Origin: Verrucomicrobiaceae bacterium E54
Lineage (GTDB): Bacteria; Verrucomicrobiota; Verrucomicrobiia; Verrucomicrobiales; Akkermansiaceae
Length of the DNA: 62,218 bases
Direction: 5' to 3'
Assembly (NCBI GenBank): GCA_022548915.1
Contig: JAKZES010000029.1
Span: 1 to 62,218 of the forward strand
Shown here: positions 44,270 to 52,712 of the stretch, piece by piece
How positions within the stretch are numbered: the stretch's first letter is position 1
How the letters are laid out: every line of letters begins with the position of its first letter
The notes under the pieces: generated by a model
What the model saw: the letters and a program-made list of their open reading frames with translations, nothing else
Databases searched by the model: none
What the model was told of the DNA's origin: nothing
Translations under genes and position numbers: made by a program

Positions 44270-45718
44270 ATGTCCACCCACGACATCGTCCAGAAGCTCT
44301 GGAACCTCTGCAACGTCCTCAAGGACGACGGCGTGACCTACCACCAGTACGTCACCGAACTCACCTACCTCCTCTTCCTCAAGATGGCCGAGGAAACCGG
44401 CACCGAGGACCAGATCCCCGAGGGCCACCGCTGGACCGACCTCGAAGCCCTCGCCGCCCCCGAGCGGCTCGAAGCCTACAAGAAGACCCTCATCCACCTC
44501 GGCTCCCACGGCTCGCGGCTGGTGAAGGAGATCTTCGCCAATGCCGCCTCCTTCATCAAGAAGCCCGCCACCCTCTCCACCCTCGTCAGCGAGATCGACA
44601 AGCTCGACTGGTATTCCGCCCGCCAGGAGGGACTCGGCGACCTCTACGAGGGCCTGCTCGAAAAGAACGCCAGCGAGAAGAAATCCGGGGCCGGCCAGTA
44701 CTTCACCACCCGCCCGCTCATCGAGTCCATGGTCGCGGTGATGAAGCCCACGCTCGACGACGTCATCCAGGACCCCGCCGCCGGCACCTGCGGTTTCCTC
44801 ATCTCCGCCAACCACTACCTGCGCGAGCACCACGACATCGACTCGCTCACCGAGAAGCAGCAGCGGAAATACCGCAACGAAACCTTCTTCGGCATGGAGC
44901 ACGTCCAGGATGCCCACCGCCTCGCGCTCATGAACATGATGCTCCACGGCATCGAGCAGGGCATCAGCTACGGCGACACCCTCTCCGAGGACGGCACCAC
45001 GCTGCCCCAGGCCACCCTCATCCTCACCAATCCCCCCTTCGGCACCAAGAAAGGCGGCGGCCTGCCCACCCGCACCGACTTCACCTACCCCACCAGCAAC
45101 AAGCAGTTCTGCTTCCTCCAGCACATCTACCGCTCGCTCGCCCCCGGCGGTCGCGCCGCCGTCGTTCTGCCCGACAACGTTCTCTTCGAGGGAAATGTCG
45201 GCAAGGAGATCCGCCGCGACCTCATGGACAAGTGCAACCTCCACACCATCCTGCGCCTGCCCACCGGCATCTTCTACGCTCACGGCGTGAAAACCAACGT
45301 CCTCTTCTTCACCCGCGGCCGGACGGAAAAAGGCAACACCAAGGAAGTCTGGATCTACGACCTCCGCGCCAACATGCCCGCCTTCGGCAAACGCACCGCC
45401 CTCACCCGCGAGCATTTTTCGGACTTTGAGAAGGCCTACGGCAAGGACCCGCAGGCAAAAGCCGCCGCACTGAAAAAGCGCAAGGACACCGGCGAAACCG
45501 GCCGCTTCCGCCGCTTCACCCGCGAGGACATCGCCAAGCGCGACGACTCGCTCGACATCTCCTGGCTCAAGGACGAGACCGCCGACTCCAGCGAGTCCCT
45601 CCCCGAACCCGCCGCTCTCGCCACCACCGCCATGGAGGAACTCGACGGCATCATGGATGACCTCCGCGGCATCCTCACGGAGCTTGGGGAGGAGATTGAG
45701 GAGGAGGCAATGGCATGA
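44270..45718 (+). CDS. hsdM: Type I restriction DNA methyltransferase M subunit
   Basis: HsdM methylates adenine at N6 in the target chosen by HsdS, protecting host DNA. The 482 aa hold an N-terminal helical HsdM_N domain (about 5-130) and an N6-Mtase domain with the SAM motif DPAAGTCGF (about 167-175) and catalytic motif NPPFG (about 254-258). The C-terminus is charged. The ATG at 44270 is in the usual position for the family. The stop overlaps the hsdS start by four bases (ATGA). Confidence 0.95.
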   Translation: MSTHDIVQKLWNLCNVLKDDGVTYHQYVTELTYLLFLKMAEETGTEDQIPEGHRWTDLEALAAPERLEAYKKTLIHLGSHGSRLVKEIFANAASFIKKPATLSTLVSEIDKLDWYSARQEGLGDLYEGLLEKNASEKKSGAGQYFTTRPLIESMVAVMKPTLDDVIQDPAAGTCGFLISANHYLREHHDIDSLTEKQQRKYRNETFFGMEHVQDAHRLALMNMMLHGIEQGISYGDTLSEDGTTLPQATLILTNPPFGTKKGGGLPTRTDFTYPTSNKQFCFLQHIYRSLAPGGRAAVVLPDNVLFEGNVGKEIRRDLMDKCNLHTILRLPTGIFYAHGVKTNVLFFTRGRTEKGNTKEVWIYDLRANMPAFGKRTALTREHFSDFEKAYGKDPQAKAAALKKRKDTGETGRFRRFTREDIAKRDDSLDISWLKDETADSSESLPEPAALATTAMEELDGIMDDLRGILTELGEEIEEEAMA

Positions 45719-47043
45719 GCGAGGGCTATCTACCGGCCAACTGGACCACCGAGGTCATCGCTCACCTCGGCGAAGTGCAGTTGGGCAAGATGCTCGACCG
45801 ATCCAAGAACAAGGGAGAGCCGTGCTTCTACCTTAGAAACATCAATGTGAGATGGTTTTCCATCGACCTATCAGACCTCAAAGAGGTCAGAATCGCGGAG
45901 CAAGAGAGGGATAAATTCTCGGTTCGGGATGGAGACGTCTTTGTTTGCGAGGGTGGAGAACCAGGTCGGGCTTCTGTCTGGAGAGGAGGCGACAGCCAGC
46001 TCGTTTACCAAAAGGCACTGCTTCGCTTCCGCTCAAATGGTTCCGTGATTCCTGAATGGATCGCCTACCGCCTCCGCTTGGACGCTGCCAACCGCGTACT
46101 CGAAGACTTCTTCAGCGGCACCACCATCAAGCATTTCACGCGAAAATCGTTTCTGAACTACAGCCTCCCGGTTCCTCCCCTCGCCGAACAGAAACGCATC
46201 GCGGACAAGCTGGAGGTGCTGCTGGGCCGGGTGGACGCCTGCCGCGCCCGCCTCGACCGCCTACCCGCCCTCCTCAAACGCTTCCGCCAATCCGTCCTCG
46301 CCGCCGCCACCTCCGGCAAACTCACCGAGGAGTGGAGGGTGGAGGAGGCGGTGGGCGACGACTGGCACGACACCCAAGTCCAAGATATCGCTCAACAGAT
46401 CTTCGACGGTCCTTTCGGGTCCCACCTGAAGACCGTCGACTACACCTCGTCCGGCATTCGCGTTGCAAGGCTTGAGAACATCGGCTGGATGAACTTCCAC
46501 GCTGACAAGGAAGCCTTCATTTCACCGGCGAAATACAAGACTCTGACGCGGCACACCCTGAAGAGTGACGACGTACTTTTTTCCTCCTTCATCTCCGAAG
46601 AAACTCGGGTCGCCGTCCTACCCGACTCATGGTCAGGCAATGCCATCAATAAATCGGATTGCTACTGCATTCGCGCCGATCAGCAACGCTGCCTCCCCAA
46701 GTTCCTGATGTTGCGCCTCGCATGTCGCTCAACCTTTCACCTCCTTGCTGAGAACGTTCACGGTGCCACCCGCCCCCGAATCAATCTCGGACAACTCAAG
46801 AGCTTTACTTTCGCCTTACCCTCCCTCGCCGAACAACAAGAAATCGTCCACCGCGTCGAAGCGCTCTTCGCCTTCGCAGACCGCATCGAATCCGGCCTCG
46901 CCGAGGCCCGCAAGCTCATCGACCGCCTCACACCCGCCACCCTCGCCAAAGCCTTCCGCGGCGAACTCGCCCCCCAGGACCCGAACGACGAACCGGCCGC
47001 CCGCCTTCTGGAGCACCTCGCTGCGAGTAGCCCCACGCCCTGA
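45715..47043 (+). CDS. hsdS: Type I restriction specificity S subunit
   Basis: HsdS sets the recognition sequence for both cutting and methylation. The 442 aa show two target-recognition domains (about 5-150 and 220-375), each followed by a conserved helical spacer: LAEQKRIADKLEVLLGRVDACRARL (first 20: LAEQKRIADKLEVLLGRVDA) and LAEQQEIVHRVEALFAFADR. The first domain is noticeably more AT-rich than the rest, a common sign of domain exchange. The target cannot be predicted from sequence alone. Start is coupled to hsdM (ATGA). Two unknown genes follow after 40 bases. Confidence 0.93.
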   Translation: MSEGYLPANWTTEVIAHLGEVQLGKMLDRSKNKGEPCFYLRNINVRWFSIDLSDLKEVRIAEQERDKFSVRDGDVFVCEGGEPGRASVWRGGDSQLVYQKALLRFRSNGSVIPEWIAYRLRLDAANRVLEDFFSGTTIKHFTRKSFLNYSLPVPPLAEQKRIADKLEVLLGRVDACRARLDRLPALLKRFRQSVLAAATSGKLTEEWRVEEAVGDDWHDTQVQDIAQQIFDGPFGSHLKTVDYTSSGIRVARLENIGWMNFHADKEAFISPAKYKTLTRHTLKSDDVLFSSFISEETRVAVLPDSWSGNAINKSDCYCIRADQQRCLPKFLMLRLACRSTFHLLAENVHGATRPRINLGQLKSFTFALPSLAEQQEIVHRVEALFAFADRIESGLAEARKLIDRLTPATLAKAFRGELAPQDPNDEPAARLLEHLAASSPTP

Positions 47044-47083
47044 TCGAAGAAGCAAAAACGACGCACCTGAACTTACAAGATCA

Positions 47084-47824
47084 ATGACATCGGAAGAAGT
47101 TTCTAGACGCCTGCAACTATTCAGAAGCCAGGAATGGACCCGCGATGACATTACCGATTGGTATGGGATTGACTGGGAAGACGCAGATACGCAGCGCGTC
47201 TTGCTCCAAGCCCGCCTCTTTGCCGGAACTCATCACCACCCAACAGAGCTCGGTGACGGGCCCTACAATCGGAATCACTTGGAAGTGTTCCTACAGCGTC
47301 GCGAACTGGTTCCCATTAACATCGCGGCATCCGAATGGGCGATGAGTAAGGAAGACTTTATCGAAGTGATAACCACATTCAACGATTCAGAATACGCGAC
47401 CATCATCGGGCCATGCGGCCCTTCGCTGCACATTGTTCGGCGCTCTTTCCTCAGGGATTTCCACAAAGCATTCGACTCTTTAAGGCACTCAATTTTCGCG
47501 AATCACTCCTCTTATATTCAAAGAATTCACTCCGTAATTCGATCACGTCTTCATGTATCAGTTACGACGATCTACGATAGCACGGACGAGCGGCTAGATG
47601 AACCTGATCGTCGTCCTGGATACCGCCCTGATTGCCTGACACAGCCCACAGAGCACATCGGCCTCGGAAGGGAGATCCCGCTCGAAACCGGCAAACCGAT
47701 CGAGCTGGCTCCTGACTATTGCTCATGCAGCACCTATTTTGACCACCAATCTGTCCTTGAGAACTCCGTATTGGGGATCAGGCCCGCCATTCAGCAAATC
47801 TTGGATCAATTGGAAGGACTCTGA
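47084..47824 (+). CDS. Unknown protein A of a two-gene unit after hsdS
   Basis: A 246-aa protein that I do not recognise. It opens with an HTH-like or helical stretch (SEEVSRRLQLFRSQEWTRDDI) and has a mixed alpha/beta appearance. Near residue 220 it carries a cysteine pair (DYCSCSTYF). There is no signal peptide or membrane segment. Base composition is more AT-rich than hsdM or serA, consistent with a separate origin. It starts 40 bases after hsdS and its stop overlaps the next start (TGATG), so A and B are a translationally coupled pair. Being in a defence block, an anti-phage or toxin-antitoxin role is plausible but unproven. Confidence 0.75.
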   Translation: MTSEEVSRRLQLFRSQEWTRDDITDWYGIDWEDADTQRVLLQARLFAGTHHHPTELGDGPYNRNHLEVFLQRRELVPINIAASEWAMSKEDFIEVITTFNDSEYATIIGPCGPSLHIVRRSFLRDFHKAFDSLRHSIFANHSSYIQRIHSVIRSRLHVSVTTIYDSTDERLDEPDRRPGYRPDCLTQPTEHIGLGREIPLETGKPIELAPDYCSCSTYFDHQSVLENSVLGIRPAIQQILDQLEGL

Positions 47825-48615
47825 TGAGCACTGAACCGCTGCTTGGCGCGGAAGGGATGGCCAATTTAACCAATTCCCTTTTCCGTTGTGGAAGAGGAAG
47901 CGGGAGATACAGGTTCCCAGTCGCGACTGAGTGGTCTGATGTGGACCTTCGGAATGAGCACTACAACCCTACCCAGTTTTTCCGGCGCATCGTCAAATCG
48001 GCATGCGGCATTCAGCACCCTGATCGAAGGACAGTCTATCAATCCATCAAAAGCTGTCAGCTGGCACAGGGGGTGGGAATTTTCATCGACCTGTCGTGGA
48101 ACGAAAGCCTGATTACTCGGTGCTCTGTCCAGGCAGTGGTCACGCCAGATCGAGATTTGGAGTTCTTGTATTGGAGACGGAGGGCCAAGTCACAATACTA
48201 CCGGCTAGACTATTCCTTTGAAGAGCGGGGACAGATTTTCAACCACCCGTTCCCTCACGTCCACTCGATTCCTGATGGACAGCCTCGATTTCACTTCCAC
48301 CAACATCCGGACATCTTCCCAGCTTTCGTCTTGCTGGATTTTATCATGAGAAATCGACACTATGGTCGTTGGCAAAGGTGGCTTCTAAATGAATATTCCA
48401 GACGACATGCCGGGGAGATACCTGAGGACGAGAGGACTCCGGAGCAGCTTGTCGAGGATTACAAGGTCGAATCCGAATGGGCGAGATCTACCACTAGTAC
48501 TCGAAATCGCTTCATAGCCGGCCTAAAAGACGCCGGCCTGCGAGCGCTTCAAGCAGCCTCCGAGGATCTTCCGAAAGTCGATCGTGAGTTACTGCATTTG
48601 AACTATTGGCCCTGA
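47824..48615 (+). CDS. Unknown protein B of a two-gene unit (DUF2290-like?)
   Basis: A 263-aa protein. The middle and C-terminal part (YRLDYSFEERG, then HPFPHVHSIPDG, then FVLLDFIMRNRHYGRW, about residues 125-195) has the layout I associate with DUF2290 proteins: a paired R/L-D-Y strand, a HxH-type segment and a final LDFI-RN helix. This is pattern memory, not a search result. The conserved histidines could be catalytic. The ATG overlaps the stop of gene A (TGATG). A truncated gene follows 25 bases downstream. Composition is AT-rich like A. Confidence 0.7.
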   Translation: MSTEPLLGAEGMANLTNSLFRCGRGSGRYRFPVATEWSDVDLRNEHYNPTQFFRRIVKSACGIQHPDRRTVYQSIKSCQLAQGVGIFIDLSWNESLITRCSVQAVVTPDRDLEFLYWRRRAKSQYYRLDYSFEERGQIFNHPFPHVHSIPDGQPRFHFHQHPDIFPAFVLLDFIMRNRHYGRWQRWLLNEYSRRHAGEIPEDERTPEQLVEDYKVESEWARSTTSTRNRFIAGLKDAGLRALQAASEDLPKVDRELLHLNYWP

Positions 48616-48640
48616 TCTCAAAGCTTCTCTCTGCGTCATC

Positions 48641-48757
48641 ATGTCCGACCTCAAACTCTTCAAGCTCACCTACGACCACGTCACCGAAATCCCTGCTTCC
48701 TCGAGGGCCGTCGAGAAGTCGCTCAAGGCCTTCATCGAAAAGCACCTCGAAAACTGA
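48641..48757 (+). pseudogene. Truncated COG3586/DUF5655-type protein
   Basis: A 38-aa open frame (MSDLKLFKLTYDHVTEIPAS, then SRAVEKSLKAFIEKHLEN) ends at a TGA. It matches the first 40 residues of COG3586/DUF5655 proteins, which normally continue for about 200-300 aa with a nuclease-like core. Nothing in any frame after the stop continues the family. It is probably the 5' stub of a defence or nuclease gene lost by deletion, and shows that this cargo slot has turned over. A genuine micro-protein is less likely. Confidence 0.6.
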
Positions 48758-48829
48758 TTCGCATCCTTTACAAGGCTCAATTCTCCTAGCCGAAACCACC
48801 CGGCCTTCCCCCTTCCTTCTATCCAGATC

Positions 48830-50674
48830 ATGAGCACGTTTGACAGCACCAAGACTTCGCTTCCTACCATTATCCAGGACATCACCGAAGGAAAGATCCA
48901 GTTGCCCGACTTCCAGCGTGGATGGGTTTGGGACGACGAGCACGTGCGCTCGCTTCTGGTGAGCATTGCCCGCTCTTTTCCGGTTGGTGCGGTGATGCTC
49001 CTCGACACGGGTGGTGAGGTTCGCTTCCAGGTGCGACCGGTGGAAAACGTCGCGTTCCCCCACGGTCAGCCAGAAGCAGACCAACTGATTCTCGATGGCC
49101 AGCAGAGGCTGACCTCACTCACCCAGGTGCTGGCCCTTGACCGGCCCGTGAAGACCTTCAACGAGAAGAAGAAGCCGATTGAACGCTACTACTACATCGA
49201 CATCGCCCTCGCGATGGAGGACGGCCGGCTGGACGAGGCGATATTCGCCGTCGATTCCGGCCGGCAGATCAAGAGTGACTTCGGCCGCAAGGTGGACCGC
49301 GACCTTTCGACTCGTGAATTGGAGTGCACGCAAATGATGTTCCCCTGCCGGGAGATCCTCAACTCCGACTCATGGGAAGAGAGCCTCCAGGACTTCGCTC
49401 CGGACAAGTTCGGAACCTACATGTCATTCCGGAAAACGGTGCTGAGCGCCTTCCGAAGCTACTTGCTTCCGGTCATCGCCCTCGGGAAAGAGACCAGCAA
49501 AGAGGCGGTCTGCCTCGTCTTCGAGAAGGTGAACACAGGCGGCGTCCCACTGACGGTCTTCGAGCTGATTACCGCCTCCTTCGCCGCAGACGGCTTCAAC
49601 CTTCGCGACGATTGGTTCGGCAGCCGCCTGCGGAAGGTCGAGGGCCGGCACGAACGGCTGAAACGGGAGAAACTGCTGGAGCCGATCGAGAACACGGACT
49701 TCATCCAGGCCATCACCCTCCTTCATACGCTGGAGCGCCGCCGTGCCGACATAGCGGCGGGCAAGACCGGCAAGAGTATCGCCCCCGTAAGCGCCAAGCG
49801 CGTTTCGATGCTGTCGTTGGCGCTGGAGGACTACCGCCGCTGGGCCGATCGCGTGGAGGCCGGGTTTGGACAGGTCGGCAAGTTCCTCAAGAACCAGTGC
49901 TTCTTCTCCGACCGTGACATCCCCTATCGAACTCAGCTGGTGCCGCTGGCCGCGGTGATGACATGGCTTGGTGAGGAACGCTGGCGGGAACCGAGGATCT
50001 ACGACAAGCTCTGCCGCTGGTTCTGGTGCGGGGTCCTTGGAGAACTTTACGGAGGAGCGGTCGAAACCCGTGTTGCAAACGATCTGGAGCAGCTCCTTGA
50101 ATGGTTTGAGGATGACAATGCCCTGCCACGCACGGTCTACGAGGCGAATTTCCAAGAGAACCGGCTGGCGACGTTGCGGAGCCGCAACAGCGCCGCTTAC
50201 AAGGGCCTGAACATTCTCGTCCTCCGCGACGGTGCCAAGGATTTCTTTTGGAAGTCCGACATCCAGGAACTCGAAGCAGGCGATATCAATCTCGACATCC
50301 ACCACATTTTCCCGCGCAAGTGGTGCGAGGACAACGGGATCGACCGGAAGGTGTACGATGGCATCGCCAACAAGACCCCGATTTCCGCCAAGGCGAACCG
50401 GATGATCGGCGGCAAGGCTCCCTCCGCCTACATTCAGGCCATCCAGTCCCACAAGCAGGTCCAGATCGCCGACGAAGGGATGGACGAAATCCTCCAGTCC
50501 CATCGAATCGATCCCGAGTTGCTCAGGGACGACGATTTCGCCGGCTTCGTCGCCGCCCGCACCCGTTCACTTCTCGACCTCGTCGAGGCGGCGATGGGCA
50601 AGGAAGTCGAACACCTCCCCGAAGGAATCGCCCCCGAAGCCGAAAGCGAGGAAGGAGAGGAGGACTCGGAGTAG
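48830..50674 (+). CDS. DUF262-HNH (GmrSD-like) restriction protein
   Basis: A 614-aa fusion. The N-terminal DUF262 domain has LPDFQRGWVW (residues 25-34) and the DGQQR NTPase motif (89-93), as in GmrS. A long helical middle follows. The C-terminal part holds an HNH nuclease motif, DIHHIFPRKWCEDN (about 489-502), then an NKTPISAKANR stretch, as in DUF1524/GmrD. GmrSD and relatives such as BrxU are type IV enzymes that cut modified phage DNA; this role is inferred. The tail is acidic (EEGEEDSE). It stands alone after the truncated gene. Confidence 0.88.
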   Translation: MSTFDSTKTSLPTIIQDITEGKIQLPDFQRGWVWDDEHVRSLLVSIARSFPVGAVMLLDTGGEVRFQVRPVENVAFPHGQPEADQLILDGQQRLTSLTQVLALDRPVKTFNEKKKPIERYYYIDIALAMEDGRLDEAIFAVDSGRQIKSDFGRKVDRDLSTRELECTQMMFPCREILNSDSWEESLQDFAPDKFGTYMSFRKTVLSAFRSYLLPVIALGKETSKEAVCLVFEKVNTGGVPLTVFELITASFAADGFNLRDDWFGSRLRKVEGRHERLKREKLLEPIENTDFIQAITLLHTLERRRADIAAGKTGKSIAPVSAKRVSMLSLALEDYRRWADRVEAGFGQVGKFLKNQCFFSDRDIPYRTQLVPLAAVMTWLGEERWREPRIYDKLCRWFWCGVLGELYGGAVETRVANDLEQLLEWFEDDNALPRTVYEANFQENRLATLRSRNSAAYKGLNILVLRDGAKDFFWKSDIQELEAGDINLDIHHIFPRKWCEDNGIDRKVYDGIANKTPISAKANRMIGGKAPSAYIQAIQSHKQVQIADEGMDEILQSHRIDPELLRDDDFAGFVAARTRSLLDLVEAAMGKEVEHLPEGIAPEAESEEGEEDSE

Positions 50675-50803
50675 CGGTCCACCAAAGACACCAACCCGTT
50701 ACAATCGTCCGAATGGCTACTTCAGAAAACGTTTCTGCCGATGCTCCGGAGGTGAGGCTACGCCGCGATCTTTAGGGAAAATTAACCAAAATTTCACCTG
50801 CGC

Positions 50804-51253
50804 GTGAAAAAGTCACTGGAAATCACGCTTACCACCCTGCATGTTGGCTCTGCCAAGCGGGTGGTCACGCTTGGCCTGAACGGAAAGGACCTCGCCCATG
50901 ATTTCCTCCTCAAGCTCGGCAAAAGCAATCCCCAGGGTCTTCAGAGCATCCTCAAGCGGCTCGAAGTCGTCGCGGAGCACGACCGGATCGAGAACCGCAT
51001 CACCTTTCGGCACGTCGGAGACCAGATTTTCGAAGTGAAGACCAAGAGCGGGCTCCGCTTCTACACTTTCCCCGATGAAATCCAAGGACTTGGCTGCCAG
51101 TTCATCGTCGCCGCCTGCGGCGGGAAGAAGGGCAACAAGAAAGAGCAGTCCGCCGACATCTCCAAGGCCAAGCAGCTTCGCAAGGCCTACCTGAAAGCGA
51201 AGCAAGCCCCGTCCACCAAACTCACCCTCGTCCCGCTACCTGATGAAAATTGA
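50804..51253 (+). CDS. higB: HigB-like toxin of a TAC operon
   Basis: A 149-aa RelE/HigB-superfamily toxin, a likely ribosome-dependent mRNA interferase. The core reads KRLEVVAEHDRIEN, FEVKTKSGLRFYTF (about residues 75-88) and FIVAACGGKKGNKKEQSAD, the last like the C-terminal basic segment of HigB toxins. It has a GTG start at 50804, no clear ribosome binding site, and an AT-rich 40-base leader. The gene overlaps the antitoxin start by 11 bases. Toxin-first order is typical of HigBA. Confidence 0.85.
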   Translation: MKKSLEITLTTLHVGSAKRVVTLGLNGKDLAHDFLLKLGKSNPQGLQSILKRLEVVAEHDRIENRITFRHVGDQIFEVKTKSGLRFYTFPDEIQGLGCQFIVAACGGKKGNKKEQSADISKAKQLRKAYLKAKQAPSTKLTLVPLPDEN

Positions 51254-51677
51254 AATCCAGAAACCCGACCGCCCCAGCGAGCTTCAGCAACTCGTTTCCC
51301 GTCTCCCTTTCGATCCGGAAAGCGAAGCGGAATTCCAGGGGCTGATGTTCGTCGAGCAGCTCCTCGGCCTCATGAAGGAGAAGGGCATCAACCGCACCCA
51401 GCTCGCCAAGAAGATGGGCGTAGGGCCGTCCCGGGTGACGGCCATGCTCAACGGCACCAGCAACTTCAAGATGGAGACGCTGGTGCGTGCGGCCGACGCT
51501 GTCGGTGCCTCGATCTCGACGGCTCTCGTTCCCAAGGGAGCGAAGGCGCAATGGCAAATTTACCGGGACGACGAAGTGCATGCCGCTTTCCGTCCCGAGC
51601 CGAGGACCGAAGTCCTCGCCAGTTTCACCCTCGAAACCGACGAAATCGCCGACCACGACGATGCCAACGCCGCTTAA
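51243..51677 (+). CDS. higA: HigA-like Xre antitoxin of a TAC operon
   Basis: A 144-aa antitoxin with an Xre helix-turn-helix (about residues 45-90: NRTQLAKKMGVGPSRVTAML, NGTSNFKMETLVRAADAVGA). It would neutralise HigB and repress the operon. The extended C-terminus (about 95-144) is longer than in plain HigA proteins; in chaperone-linked systems this tail is the chaperone-addiction region, so the extra length fits. Its last codons overlap the start of the SecB-like gene (51661). Confidence 0.87.
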   Translation: MKIEIQKPDRPSELQQLVSRLPFDPESEAEFQGLMFVEQLLGLMKEKGINRTQLAKKMGVGPSRVTAMLNGTSNFKMETLVRAADAVGASISTALVPKGAKAQWQIYRDDEVHAAFRPEPRTEVLASFTLETDEIADHDDANAA

Positions 51678-52140
51678 AGCCTCGCCCTTGACTCTGGAGC
51701 ATCACACGCTGCTGGCGTTTGAGATCACCGCCTCGGAGTCTGCCGAACCTGACGGGCACCACTCGCTGCGGACAAACCGGAAAATCGAACGGCACCCTGA
51801 AGACCCTCTGAAGTGGATGGTCGATCTGACCGTCGAGATTGGGACACCCGACAGTGCCAAGCAGGCACCCTACTCGGGAAAAGTGGTGGTCCGCGGCTGG
51901 TTCTCCGTGTCGGAAGCGTATCCAGAAGAGAGGCGCAACGCCCTCATCGAAGTCACCGCCGCCTCCATCCTTTACGGAACCTGCCGCGAAGCTCTGGCAA
52001 ACTTCACAGCCCGGTCCGTTCATGGCATGCTCTCGATTCCCTCGGTGTCGTTTGAGCCGATCACGAAGAAACCGGATGCAACCGGCCGGAAAGCCAAAAA
52101 GGCGGCAAAGAAGAAGTCCGCTTCAGGGCAGCGGTCCTGA
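51661..52140 (+). CDS. SecB-like chaperone of a TAC operon
   Basis: A 159-aa protein resembling SecB-type export chaperones. Conserved features are a central strand pair (VDLTVEIG, then VVVRGWFSVSEAY) and the C-terminal block ASILYGTCREALANFTARSV, then SIPSVSFEP, which is close to the family's LYP-REV-LT segment. The C-terminus is lysine-rich (KKAAKKKSA). In Mycobacterium tuberculosis the SecB-like Rv1957 protects the HigA1 antitoxin, forming a toxin-antitoxin-chaperone (TAC) system. The same gene order and overlaps are present here. The ATG at 51661 overlaps the antitoxin end by 17 bases. Confidence 0.8.
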   Translation: MPTPLKASPLTLEHHTLLAFEITASESAEPDGHHSLRTNRKIERHPEDPLKWMVDLTVEIGTPDSAKQAPYSGKVVVRGWFSVSEAYPEERRNALIEVTAASILYGTCREALANFTARSVHGMLSIPSVSFEPITKKPDATGRKAKKAAKKKSASGQRS

Positions 52141-52356
52141 TCGCCCGATGAAACGAGTCTTCGATTTTGCCACGATCGGCTTTCGTTCCCATGCGGAGAC
52201 GTAGGAGTTCGTGACCCATCCATCCGTCTCCCGCTGAGCGGTTCTCGACTACGCGCGACTCAGCATCGAGCCCATCAATCTGGCCTGGCCGCTGCGTCTT
52301 CACCGACAGACGCAAGGACCTGGAGTTCCGAGATGCCGGGCGGGGGGGCGAGATGC

Positions 52357-52635
52357 TCAATTCCTCGCCGTATCCGGGCATGGTTTGAAGACTTCCACCA
52401 GCATGGTGTGCTTGCTCCCCGTCGGAAGCATGACCGCAATTGTCTGCTGCCAGTGGTCGGCACATTCTTGGTAAATCCTCTCCATCCACTCGATGTAGGC
52501 GGGGAGATGTTTCGGAACCATCCGACCGATCACATTCGCGTTCACGGTCGGTTGCATTCCCTCGACCAGCGGGGCTTCGACTTCGACGATAATTGTCAGG
52601 TTCTCTGAGAACCGCTTCTTGTATTTCTGTCTCAT
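52357..52635 (-). CDS. Small hypothetical protein
   Basis: A 92-aa protein with a basic start (MRQKYKKRFSENLTIIVEVE) and the segment MVPKHLPAYIEWMERIYQECADHW. I do not recognise it. The start is uncertain; a TTG at 52716 would extend it, but this would put the strong hairpin 52677-52705 inside the coding region, so the ATG at 52635 is preferred. It follows the RepA-like gene on the same strand. The 216 bases between this gene and the SecB-like gene (52141-52356) contain nothing recognised. Confidence 0.55.
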   Translation of the reverse strand: MRQKYKKRFSENLTIIVEVEAPLVEGMQPTVNANVIGRMVPKHLPAYIEWMERIYQECADHWQQTIAVMLPTGSKHTMLVEVFKPCPDTARN

Positions 52636-52676
52636 GGATTTGGCGTTCGGTAGTCCCGGCAGGGATCGATCGATTG

Positions 52677-52705
52677 AAATGCCGCACCTAAAGGTTGCGG
52701 CATTT
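52677..52705. terminator. Perfect 10-bp hairpin after the replication genes
   Basis: AAATGCCGCA (52677-52686) pairs with TGCGGCATTT (52696-52705), with CCT/AGG extending the stem. It lies 7 bases after the stop of the RepA-like gene. On the minus strand T-rich sequence follows only weakly, so it is a probable but not certain terminator. Confidence 0.65.
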
Positions 52706-52712
52706 TCATCGA

